NCBI GenBank assembly: GCA_021732545.1
Contig: JAKFUW010000186.1
Coordinates: 1 to 5,928, forward strand
Direction of reading: 5' to 3'
Length of the DNA stretch: 5,928 nt
Source: Alphaproteobacteria bacterium
GTDB lineage: Bacteria > Pseudomonadota > Alphaproteobacteria > Rickettsiales > UBA3002
The position numbers were made by a program, and so were the translations under genes. Of the stretch, positions 1-5,441 are shown piece by piece (position 1 is the first letter of the stretch; each line of letters starts with the position of its first letter). A model generated the notes under the pieces. It saw nothing but the letters and a program-made list of their open reading frames with translations. It did no database searches and was not told the DNA's origin.

Positions 1-16
1 TTCTCTATAGGAATTT

Positions 17-45
17 TTGGATAAAAGCACTATAAAGCATATAAT
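17..45 (+). promoter_or_regulatory. Possible plus-strand promoter, weak case
   Basis: TTGGAT (17-22) is separated by 17 bases from a perfect TATAAT (40-45). A transcript from here would start near 52 and run antisense into the 3' end of cpaD. The region is so AT-rich that a TATAAT by chance is likely, and the -35 matches the consensus at only three positions. No convincing gene follows on the plus strand. Confidence 0.2.
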
Positions 46-99
46 TATAGTCATTTTATCCAATTAAAAAACGTTTCTTTTTAATTAGAATGACTATAA
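17..99. repeat. AT-rich inverted-repeat cluster downstream of cpaD
   Basis: Three related copies of a short sequence lie in this non-coding stretch. Copy 1 (17-35, TTGGATAAAAGCACTATAA) and copy 2 (45-63) are inverted relative to each other, with 17 of 19 positions matching and a 9-nt loop. Copy 3 (89-99, AATGACTATAA) is an 11-bp perfect inverted match to 45-55. Between them, 62-70 and 78-86 form a further 9-bp perfect stem with a 7-nt loop. Copy 2 can therefore pair with copy 1 or with copy 3, but not both. The stems are nearly all A/T and no U-run directly follows the large stems, so a standard intrinsic terminator is not evident. It sits just past the end of the cpaBCD operon and could be a 3' processing or attenuation structure, an operator for a gene beyond position 1, or a decayed small element. 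Function is unknown. Confidence 0.6.
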
Positions 100-120
100 C
101 ATATGAAGGTTAACATTCAG

Positions 121-711
121 TTACTGAATCCGTGCTTCGTCGAGTAACGAATTTTCAATGCCTTCGTTTTCTTTTATTTCGGGAGGCTCTAAATAGTTGC
201 GATAGATTTGCACGCCCTTGGTTGCATCGGTAGGATCCATCAGGTTGGGACGGACAAATTGTTGTTTGTCTGATACCATCTGCACCATGTTTGCAGCAAC
301 AGAACAGCCAAACGTGGCGTGATTAAGGTGATAGGGGTTAATGTGATTGTCGATGTAGCGATTTTCGCAATCGCGTGCTAACACACGCTCATAAACCAAA
401 GCGATGGTATTATCGCTTGATGGCACATATAATGACGGAACCCCGTATAAATCGAGGACTTCTTGCGCCGCGCTGCAGCGCACATCCGATTCCATGCAAT
501 AGAGTTCAGCGCGCGAAGGCTGATCTTGATTGATCCAGTTGGTTAATTCATCGAGCGCGGTTTCAGAGTTAACAGGAAGATTGACCACCTCAGACGAGAC
601 ATCCAGCAACGATTCTGGCGTTCCGTGCTGAAAATAAGCTTGTGGCGGAATATTCGAGCAATTTGCCAGTATCAATAAACCTAACACACACATTGCGCGC
701 TGCATCATCAT
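121..711 (-). CDS. cpaD: CpaD-like Tad/Flp pilus assembly lipoprotein
   Basis: This protein of about 196 residues is predicted to be an outer-membrane-anchored lipoprotein of the Tad/Cpa pilus apparatus, working with the CpaC secretin. The N-terminus is a lipoprotein-type signal: a hydrophobic run at residues 9-16 followed by L-A-N-C with Cys18. Asn just before the cysteine is unusual, since Gly, Ala or Ser is the norm. The C-terminal half carries the most family-like stretch, H-x-T-F-G-C at about 131-136, then a NMVQMV segment and F-V-R-P-N, resembling the FGCA...NLAAMV...LVRP region of CpaD proteins. The middle is divergent. Three ATGs in a row follow the cpaC stop, which overlaps the first as TGATG. 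The GGTGGA ribosome-binding site (715-720) is 3, 6 or 9 bases from the three ATGs, so the second or third may be the true start. The stop codon is the loop of a small hairpin (ATTCAG-TTA-CTGAAT, 115-129). It is the last gene of the visible operon. Confidence 0.8.
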   Translation of the reverse strand: MMMQRAMCVLGLLILANCSNIPPQAYFQHGTPESLLDVSSEVVNLPVNSETALDELTNWINQDQPSRAELYCMESDVRCSAAQEVLDLYGVPSLYVPSSDNTIALVYERVLARDCENRYIDNHINPYHLNHATFGCSVAANMVQMVSDKQQFVRPNLMDPTDATKGVQIYRNYLEPPEIKENEGIENSLLDEARIQ

Positions 712-1076
712 CAGTCCACCATAAAGCCAACCGGCCCCTCTAAGCTCGGGGTTTGAGATATGCGTGATACGCCGCCTTGCAGCGAACCCATCGCGCCATA
801 AAAGACGCTTTCCATGAAGCTTGCGGGGCGAAAATCATCGGTTGGCAGACGCACATCTGAAGATTTGGTGGGGTCAACTAAATAGGGGGTCACCGCAATC
901 ACCAGTTCGGTTTCTTGGCGCTCATAAGAGGTCTGGCGAAAGAGTGAGCTTAATACGGGAATTTCACTGACACCTGGAACTTGAGTGATACCAGAACGCA
1001 GCGTATCTTGCAGCAAACCTGCAATCATGAAGCTTTCACCCGGCGCAAGTTCTACGGTAGTGCTGGCACGGCGCAC
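711..1076 (-). CDS. cpaC: CpaC secretin, C-terminal part (separated by frameshift)
   Basis: This is the end of the cpaC secretin gene, about 121 residues, out of frame by one base with the upstream part. The VRRASTTVEL start, the AGLLQD motif, VPGVSEIPVLSSLFR and the terminal TELVIAVTPYLVDP are the C-terminal half of the secretin beta-barrel domain of CpaC/RcpA proteins. The GTG at 1076 is only the first possible start codon in this frame. No ribosome-binding site was found to justify it, and the protein begins in mid-domain, so independent translation makes no structural sense. The last codons overlap the cpaD start (TGATG). If one base is restored upstream, the whole gene 711-2119 reads as about 469 residues, a normal length for the family. 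Confidence 0.88.
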   Translation of the reverse strand: MRRASTTVELAPGESFMIAGLLQDTLRSGITQVPGVSEIPVLSSLFRQTSYERQETELVIAVTPYLVDPTKSSDVRLPTDDFRPASFMESVFYGAMGSLQGGVSRISQTPSLEGPVGFMVD

Positions 1077-2119
1077 ATCGAACGGGGAACAATCACGCCG
1101 TTGGTTCCCAGCGCCACTCCATCGCCATCATTGCGCTGCGATACTTCGGGCTGCACTTGAATGCGGATACGGTTTTCGCTTAATACATAAGGGGTGAATT
1201 TAACGGACACACCAAACGGTTTATATTCGACGGAGATGGTATCATTTTGTTGGGCGATAGGAATGGGAACTTCGCCACCTGCTAAAAACTGAGCTTCTTC
1301 ACCCGAAAGTGCCACAAGGTTGGGTTCAGCCAAAATTTTGAGCAAATTGTCTTCTTCCAGCGCGTCAATCGCGGCTGAAATAGAATTAAGCCCGCTGGTA
1401 TAGCTTGCGGCAGCGGTTAATGAATTGGCCGCAGCAGATAAGGTGCCACCCGCTGCATTTTGGTTGGAGAAAATGCTAAACGGCACATCACCGCTTTGTT
1501 TGGTAACACCAAAGCCCACGCCCAGTCTTTTTAGAGCACCGCGTTGAATTTCGCCAACGCGAATCCGTAGCATCACTTGCTGGCCTGCGCTGATTTTCAT
1601 TAAATTAATGACTGAATCGCGATAGCTTTCCTTGTCATTCGCGGCATTGGCAATTTCATCAGGATCTTGGCTTGGGACTAAAAATTGAGAGGCAATTTCA
1701 ATCGCAGAATTAGCCGATTGTGCGCTGGAGACTTCGCCCGTTAAAGCAATTTTGGTGTTGATCATCTCAACGCCAATACGTTCATAAGGCAAAAATTCAT
1801 GAACGGCTTTGCGTATGGCGGGCAAATCATAGGTAACATACACATCGAGCTCGCGCACCAATTTGCTCTGCTCATCAAACAGGCGCACAGTGGTTTCACC
1901 CAGCGTTTTACCGATGACCGATACTTTGTTTTTACCGTGAACGTAGATGTCAGCAATTTCGGGATTTGCCACAATCACTTCACCAAGCTGTGCCGGAACC
2001 GTGACCACTTCAGAGCGATTGATGGGCACATAAAATTTGCCAGATGCTGACTGAGCTTCGCTAAAAAGCGAACATGTAACAATAATCGCAGCTAAAAAAT
2101 GGTGACAATTATTTTTCAT
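1052..2119 (-). CDS. cpaC: CpaC outer-membrane secretin, N-terminal part (frameshifted)
   Basis: CpaC forms the outer-membrane channel through which the Tad/Flp pilus is extruded. In this part I see a signal peptide (residues 1 to about 25, hydrophobic at 8-19, likely cleavage after A-Q-S-A), then the pilus-type N-terminal domain starting at FYVPINRSEVVTVP with IVANPEIADI. A BON-like segment follows (LTGEVSSAQSANSA), and then the secretin core with VMLRIRVGEIQR, LAEPNLVALSGEEAQFLAGG and YKPFGVSVKFTPYV. After VIVPR at about residue 346 the frame is lost, and the protein would end after about 10 foreign residues at a TAG (1052-1054). I chose the ATG at 2119, because it gives the signal peptide directly; longer upstream starts only read the cpaB gene in another frame. 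It overlaps the end of cpaB by 11 nt. A GAGG lies immediately next to the ATG, too close for a normal ribosome-binding site, so translational coupling to cpaB is likely. Confidence 0.9.
   Translation of the reverse strand: MKNNCHHFLAAIIVTCSLFSEAQSASGKFYVPINRSEVVTVPAQLGEVIVANPEIADIYVHGKNKVSVIGKTLGETTVRLFDEQSKLVRELDVYVTYDLPAIRKAVHEFLPYERIGVEMINTKIALTGEVSSAQSANSAIEIASQFLVPSQDPDEIANAANDKESYRDSVINLMKISAGQQVMLRIRVGEIQRGALKRLGVGFGVTKQSGDVPFSIFSNQNAAGGTLSAAANSLTAAASYTSGLNSISAAIDALEEDNLLKILAEPNLVALSGEEAQFLAGGEVPIPIAQQNDTISVEYKPFGVSVKFTPYVLSENRIRIQVQPEVSQRNDGDGVALGTNGVIVPRSMCAVPALP
1079..1090 (-). other. cpaC: One-base frameshift point in cpaC
   Basis: The upstream frame reads V-P-R and then leaves the family sequence, while the downstream frame becomes family-like at V-R-R-A-S-T-T-V-E-L. 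The switch falls at or next to a run of four C on the coding strand (1084-1087 on the plus strand is GGGG). Adding one base here joins the two parts; with a fifth C the junction would read VIVPPFDVRRAS. The combined length 711-2119 plus one base is an exact multiple of three. This could be a sequencing or assembly error in a homopolymer, or a real mutation that abolishes the secretin. Confidence 0.85.
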
Positions 2120-3035
2120 CCTCGGCTTTAGCGAGAATTTCAATGGCCGTGCCGCGAATGATTTTAACGGGAACTTCATCATTTTCTTTTTTCGGTGCGA
2201 TAGATGAGATATCAAATTGTGATAGAGCAGGTTTGCGGGTGATTGCAACCTTTTCTGTATCTTCTTTATCTTCAATCGAACGCAGCGCAAGGTTTAACTT
2301 ACCTATTTGCCGTGCCAAAACAATGCGTTGAGCATCTTCTGGCGACACTTCTAAAGAAACCGACTTGGGGATAATTATGCCGCCTTCTTCATTTAGCCCA
2401 GCTTGAGCGCGTTGATCAACCGCGAGCACTCTGGAGTTAACAATCAAGGCTTCGGCGACATCTTCTGTCACTTCATCTTCATTTTGTGCTTCATCTATTT
2501 CTTTTTGAGTGATGCCTTCTTTTAAGATCTTATGAAAAATCAACACATCAACATGATCGCCTGGAAAAATAAATCCAGCGACACCTGCAATTTCATCCGT
2601 AGCAATCGTGATGACGCGCTTGCCAGAAGGCAAGTCGCCCGCCAAGAAGTTCGGGTCTTCAGGGTTTACTAATTTTGCTTTAATGATCGGCTCCATCGCC
2701 TGAAAGGGCGCGCGGGTGACGGTACCAATCACTTTTTTGCCTTCTTCGGCGCCGACCACAAAGCCATCAATGAGCAAGTGTTTTGGCCAGGGTTGCACGG
2801 TGAGCATATTTTCTTCGATGAGCGAGCCGATCGGGATGGCTTTGGCCGCCACATACACATTCGCGGTTTCCACTTGTGGTGCCGCTTGTGGTGCAATTTG
2901 AACCGACTGCGAGGGCGCATTATTGCGATTAACAACGACGCGTGGCGGCGCTTCATCGCTGCCGGACAAGGTGAGCACCAGATAGGCTGCCAAACCTGCT
3001 ACAAAAATGGCGATAATCAATCCAACATATTTCAT
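2109..3035 (-). CDS. cpaB: CpaB/RcpC Tad pilus assembly protein
   Basis: CpaB is an inner-membrane-anchored periplasmic component of the Tad/Flp pilus machine, thought to connect or stabilise the CpaC secretin. The 308-residue protein has one N-terminal membrane segment (about 4-23), a Pro/Gln/Ala-rich linker (about 28-57), a SAF domain starting at NVYVAAKAIPIGSLI (about 59-125), and the RcpC/CpaB domain beginning with GKRVITIATDEIAGVAGF and FPGDHVDVL (about 138-165). NSRVLAVDQRAQ and V-K-I-I-R-G-T near the C-terminus fit the family. Between VLIF and VNSRVLAVDQ there is a strongly acidic stretch (about 175-192, rich in Glu and Asp), probably a surface loop. The start is well supported: AGGG (3041-3044) is 5 bases ahead of the ATG. 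It is the first gene of the visible operon and is divergent from guaA. No prepilin peptidase (cpaA) or pilin gene lies next to it, unlike many tad loci. Confidence 0.92.
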   Translation of the reverse strand: MKYVGLIIAIFVAGLAAYLVLTLSGSDEAPPRVVVNRNNAPSQSVQIAPQAAPQVETANVYVAAKAIPIGSLIEENMLTVQPWPKHLLIDGFVVGAEEGKKVIGTVTRAPFQAMEPIIKAKLVNPEDPNFLAGDLPSGKRVITIATDEIAGVAGFIFPGDHVDVLIFHKILKEGITQKEIDEAQNEDEVTEDVAEALIVNSRVLAVDQRAQAGLNEEGGIIIPKSVSLEVSPEDAQRIVLARQIGKLNLALRSIEDKEDTEKVAITRKPALSQFDISSIAPKKENDEVPVKIIRGTAIEILAKAEDEK

Positions 3036-3125
3036 AGCGACCCTGTTTTTCTTATCTGTTATGGTTCCTATGTTTCAAGCGCATGTGTATAAAAATGGAC
3101 CCACCTCACTCGTTACATCATGATT

Positions 3126-3139
3126 GTCTATTAATAGAC
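3126..3139. promoter_or_regulatory. Perfect 14-bp palindrome, candidate operator
   Basis: GTCTATTAATAGAC is a perfect palindrome with no spacer. It lies near the middle of the divergent region between cpaB and guaA, 8 bases from the CtrA-type box. A dimeric regulator could bind it. I do not recognise the motif as belonging to a specific family. Confidence 0.45.
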
Positions 3140-3147
3140 TCAAAAAG

Positions 3148-3162
3148 TTAAGTTATTGTTAA
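3148..3162. promoter_or_regulatory. CtrA-type binding site TTAA-N7-TTAA
   Basis: TTAA (3148-3151), seven bases (GTTATTG), then TTAA (3159-3162) is an exact match to the full CtrA box, the recognition site of the alphaproteobacterial cell-cycle response regulator CtrA. It lies 113 bases upstream of the cpaB start and 75-89 upstream of guaA. CtrA is known to control pilus genes in Caulobacter, so cpaB is the more plausible target. The site is symmetric and does not itself indicate direction. I could not identify a convincing -10 element for cpaB downstream of it. Confidence 0.6.
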
Positions 3163-3184
3163 GGGCGATAGGATGAAGTCGAGT

Positions 3185-3197
3185 AAAAGGACGAATG
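3185..3197 (+). promoter_or_regulatory. Alternative guaA ribosome-binding site and start
   Basis: AAAAGGA (3185-3191) stands 3 bases ahead of an in-frame ATG at 3195, which would add 14 residues (MRLTFLSQKRHTSA) to GuaA. The spacing is short and the extra residues have no counterpart in GuaA proteins I know. A good -35 element lies inside this extension, so I prefer the start at 3237. Both starts could be used if there are two transcripts. Confidence 0.35.
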
Positions 3198-3200
3198 CGT

Positions 3201-3230
3201 TTGACATTTTTGTCACAAAAGCGCCATACA
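3201..3230 (+). promoter_or_regulatory. Probable guaA promoter
   Basis: A perfect -35 hexamer TTGACA (3201-3206) is followed after 18 bases by CATACA (3225-3230), a weak -10 with three of six matches. Transcription would begin about 6-8 bases further, at 3236-3238, which is on the guaA ATG at 3237. There is no ribosome-binding site ahead of that ATG, which fits a leaderless message. The -10 is weak, so the assignment is tentative. Confidence 0.45.
3202..3215. repeat. Inverted repeat over the guaA -35 element
   Basis: TGACA (3202-3206) and TGTCA (3211-3215) are perfect inverted arms separated by TTTT. The left arm covers most of the -35 hexamer, so a protein bound here would be expected to block the promoter. 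It could equally be a chance 5-bp repeat. Confidence 0.4.
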
Positions 3231-3236
3231 TCGGCT

Positions 3237-4790
3237 ATGGCACAGCATGAACGCATCTTGATTTTAGACTTTGGCTCGCAGGTTACGCAACTGATTGCGC
3301 GCCGCGTTCGCGAGGCCAATGTCTATTGCGAAATCAAGCCCTGCACGATGAGTGAAGCCGACATTCGCGCCTTTAACCCCAAGGGCATTATTTTATCAGG
3401 CGGCCCTGCTTCGGTGCATGAAGGTGCCTCGCCCACGGTTACGCGCGCAGTGTTTGAAATGGGCGTGCCGGTGCTGGGTATTTGTTATGGTCAGCAATTG
3501 ATGTGTCATCTGCTGGGTGGTCAAGTGGTGGCGGCGGGGCATCGAGAATTTGGCCGCGCGCAGATCGATATTGTGGCGGATAGTGCCTTGTTCAACGACA
3601 TTTGGAGATTGGGACAGGCGGCAGAAGTCTGGATGAGCCATAGCGACCGTGTGGAGCGTTTGCCTGTTGGGTTCAAGGTGATTGCCAGCACGCCATCCGC
3701 GCCCTTTGCCGCGATTGCCGATGAAACGCGGCGTCTATATGGTACGCAATTTCATTTGGAAGTGGTGCATACGCCGCAAGGCGCGACTATTTTAAAGCGC
3801 TTTGTGCAGGCTGTTTGTGGCTGCCAGGGCGACTGGACGATGGAAGCCTTCAAGCGCGAAGAAATGGATGTGATCCGCACGAAGGTTGGTGCTGGCAAGG
3901 TGATTTGCGGGGTGAGCGGCGGGGTGGATTCATCGGTGGTGGCGACCTTGTTGCATCAGGCGATTGGCGATCAGTTGGTGTGTATTTTTGTTGATAATGG
4001 TTTGCTTCGTTATAAAGAAGCAGAACAAGTGCGCGCGATGTTCGTGCATGATTTGAAGGTGCCGCTGACCTATGTCGATGCGAGCCGTATTTTTCTGGCG
4101 CGGTTGCAGGGCGTGCGTGACCCCGAGCGCAAACGCAAAATCATCGGCGAAACCTTTATTGAGGTGTTCGATGAGGAAGCTGCGCGTGCAGGAGATGCTG
4201 AGTTTTTAGCGCAAGGCACGCTGTATCCTGATGTCATCGAATCGCTGTCATCGCATGGGGGGCCGAGCGTCACCATCAAGTCGCATCACAATGTGGGCGG
4301 CTTACCTGAGCATATGAAACTCAAACTGATCGAACCCGTGCGCGAACTGTTCAAAGACGAAGTGCGCGCGCTGGGCCGCACGCTTGGCATGTCGGATGCG
4401 ATGATCGGGCGGCACCCCTTTCCAGGCCCTGGCCTTGCGATTCGGGTGCCTGGCGAAGTGACGGAAGAGCGACTCAATATCCTGCGTCAAGCTGACGCCA
4501 TTTACATCGACGAAATCCGCAAAGCAGGGTTATATGACATCATCTGGCAGGCCTTTGCGGTGTTGCTACCGGTGCGCTCGGTGGGCGTGATGGGCGATGC
4601 ACGCACCTATGAGTTTGTGTGTGCACTGCGTGCGGTGACTTCCACCGATGGCATGACGGCGGATTATTATGGATTTGATCACGGGTTTTTATCTGGCGTT
4701 GCGGGCCGTATCATTAATGAGGTACGAGGGATTAACCGTGTGGTCTATGATATCACCAGCAAGCCACCTGGCACCATTGAATGGGAGTAA
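3237..4790 (+). CDS. guaA: GMP synthase (glutamine-hydrolysing)
   Basis: GuaA converts XMP to GMP in the cytoplasm using ATP and ammonia from glutamine, the last step of de novo guanine nucleotide synthesis. From the ATG at 3237 it is 517 residues, the usual length. The class I glutaminase domain comes first (about 5-195), with FGSQ at 12-15, G-I-C-Y-G-Q-Q holding catalytic Cys83, and His173 and Glu175 of the triad. The residue between them is Leu instead of the usual Pro (F-H-L-E). The ATP pyrophosphatase domain follows, with its P-loop S-G-G-V-D-S-S at 227-233, YPDVIES, KSHHNVGGLP and RHPFPGPGL. The C-terminal dimerisation domain has LLPVRSVGVMGD and ends in KPPGTIEWE, close to the E. coli ending. 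An upstream in-frame ATG at 3195 has a better ribosome-binding site, but I judged it less likely. It is the first gene of an operon with the next two genes. Confidence 0.97.
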   Translation: MAQHERILILDFGSQVTQLIARRVREANVYCEIKPCTMSEADIRAFNPKGIILSGGPASVHEGASPTVTRAVFEMGVPVLGICYGQQLMCHLLGGQVVAAGHREFGRAQIDIVADSALFNDIWRLGQAAEVWMSHSDRVERLPVGFKVIASTPSAPFAAIADETRRLYGTQFHLEVVHTPQGATILKRFVQAVCGCQGDWTMEAFKREEMDVIRTKVGAGKVICGVSGGVDSSVVATLLHQAIGDQLVCIFVDNGLLRYKEAEQVRAMFVHDLKVPLTYVDASRIFLARLQGVRDPERKRKIIGETFIEVFDEEAARAGDAEFLAQGTLYPDVIESLSSHGGPSVTIKSHHNVGGLPEHMKLKLIEPVRELFKDEVRALGRTLGMSDAMIGRHPFPGPGLAIRVPGEVTEERLNILRQADAIYIDEIRKAGLYDIIWQAFAVLLPVRSVGVMGDARTYEFVCALRAVTSTDGMTADYYGFDHGFLSGVAGRIINEVRGINRVVYDITSKPPGTIEWE

Positions 4791-4796
4791 CTGAAT

Positions 4797-5441
4797 ATGA
4801 CCGATGAACTGATCCGCGAAGTCAATGAGGCGATGAAGGTGGACCGCGCCAAACAAGTGTGGAACACCCATGGCAAAAGCGTGATATCGCTTGCGGTGGT
4901 GGCGATTTTATTGATCGGTGGGTTTTCTTATTGGCAACACCAACAGCAAGCCACCAACGAGCAATGGACAACCGATCTGTTGGCGGCGCGCGTGGCCTTT
5001 AAGGCGGGCGACCTTGAAGAGGCCAAAAAGATATATGAAACATTGGCAAAAAACAGCCAGGGCGCGCAACGCCAAATGGCGGGTCTTTGGCTTGCCAAAA
5101 CGCAGCTGCGTCTTGCTAATCAAGAAGGCGTGCTGAGTGCGCTGGATGATGTGATCAAAAGCGATGCAAAAAAAGAGCAAAGTGCTTTTGTGGTGATGGC
5201 GTGTTTGCAAGCACTGGCGCTCGCCCCTGAGGACGCACGCTTTCAAGGCTGCCTACCTCAAGCCTCTGGCGCGGCACTCAAACCTTTGGCCGATGAACAC
5301 CGTGCGGTGATGCTGATGGCAAAAGGCGATTATAAGGCCGCGCAGAAAGCCTTGCCGCAAGGGGTGTTGCCACCTGCACAGCAAGCGCGGGTTGATGATA
5401 TGTTGTCTTATCTGGCATCTAAAAATACACATGATGAATAG
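4797..5441 (+). CDS. YfgM-like membrane protein with TPR-like helices
   Basis: This 214-residue protein has a short cytoplasmic N-terminus, one membrane helix (about 29-46, ending SYWQ) and a periplasmic helical domain. Its A-A-R-V-A-F-K-A-G-D-L-E-E-A-K-K-I-Y stretch (about 63-80) is a clear tetratricopeptide-like helix pair, and a second such unit lies near the C-terminus (MLMAKGDYKAAQKALP). This architecture matches YfgM, which in E. coli associates with the Sec translocon and periplasmic chaperones and whose gene sits directly before bamB, as here. Sequence identity looks low, so the function is inferred mainly from architecture and neighbourhood. The start is 6 bases after the guaA stop, with GGGAG (4783-4787, inside the end of guaA) 9 bases ahead, so it is probably co-translated. 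The final codons overlap the bamB start. Confidence 0.75.
   Translation: MTDELIREVNEAMKVDRAKQVWNTHGKSVISLAVVAILLIGGFSYWQHQQQATNEQWTTDLLAARVAFKAGDLEEAKKIYETLAKNSQGAQRQMAGLWLAKTQLRLANQEGVLSALDDVIKSDAKKEQSAFVVMACLQALALAPEDARFQGCLPQASGAALKPLADEHRAVMLMAKGDYKAAQKALPQGVLPPAQQARVDDMLSYLASKNTHDE

Noticed and set aside
1..120. Intrinsic terminator for the cpa operon
   Set aside because: The stems are almost entirely A/T and are not followed directly by a U-run on the minus strand, so the standard pattern is missing even though structure is present.
1..120. Insertion sequence or transposon end
   Set aside because: There are inverted repeats but no transposase fragment and no visible target-site duplication; the window edge prevents a better test.
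711..1076. Independent small protein starting at GTG 1076
   Set aside because: It begins in the middle of the secretin domain with no ribosome-binding site; it is the displaced end of cpaC.
1079..1090. Programmed -1 ribosomal frameshifting in cpaC
   Set aside because: The bases do not form a standard X-XXY-YYZ slippery heptamer in the upstream frame, no strong downstream stem was seen, and secretins are not known to use frameshifting.
3051..3078. cpaB promoter TTGAAA-N16-GATAAG on the minus strand
   Set aside because: Its start site would fall at about 3044, inside the cpaB ribosome-binding site, leaving almost no leader; both hexamers are imperfect.
2778..3092. Plus-strand open frame of 104 codons opposite cpaB
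   Set aside because: It is antisense to a well-conserved gene, with composition expected of a reverse-strand shadow and no recognisable domain. The same applies to other open frames overlapping cpaC, guaA and the YfgM-like gene.
3036..3236. Purine riboswitch ahead of guaA
   Set aside because: No aptamer-like three-way junction with conserved loops was seen, and the likely transcript start leaves no room for one.
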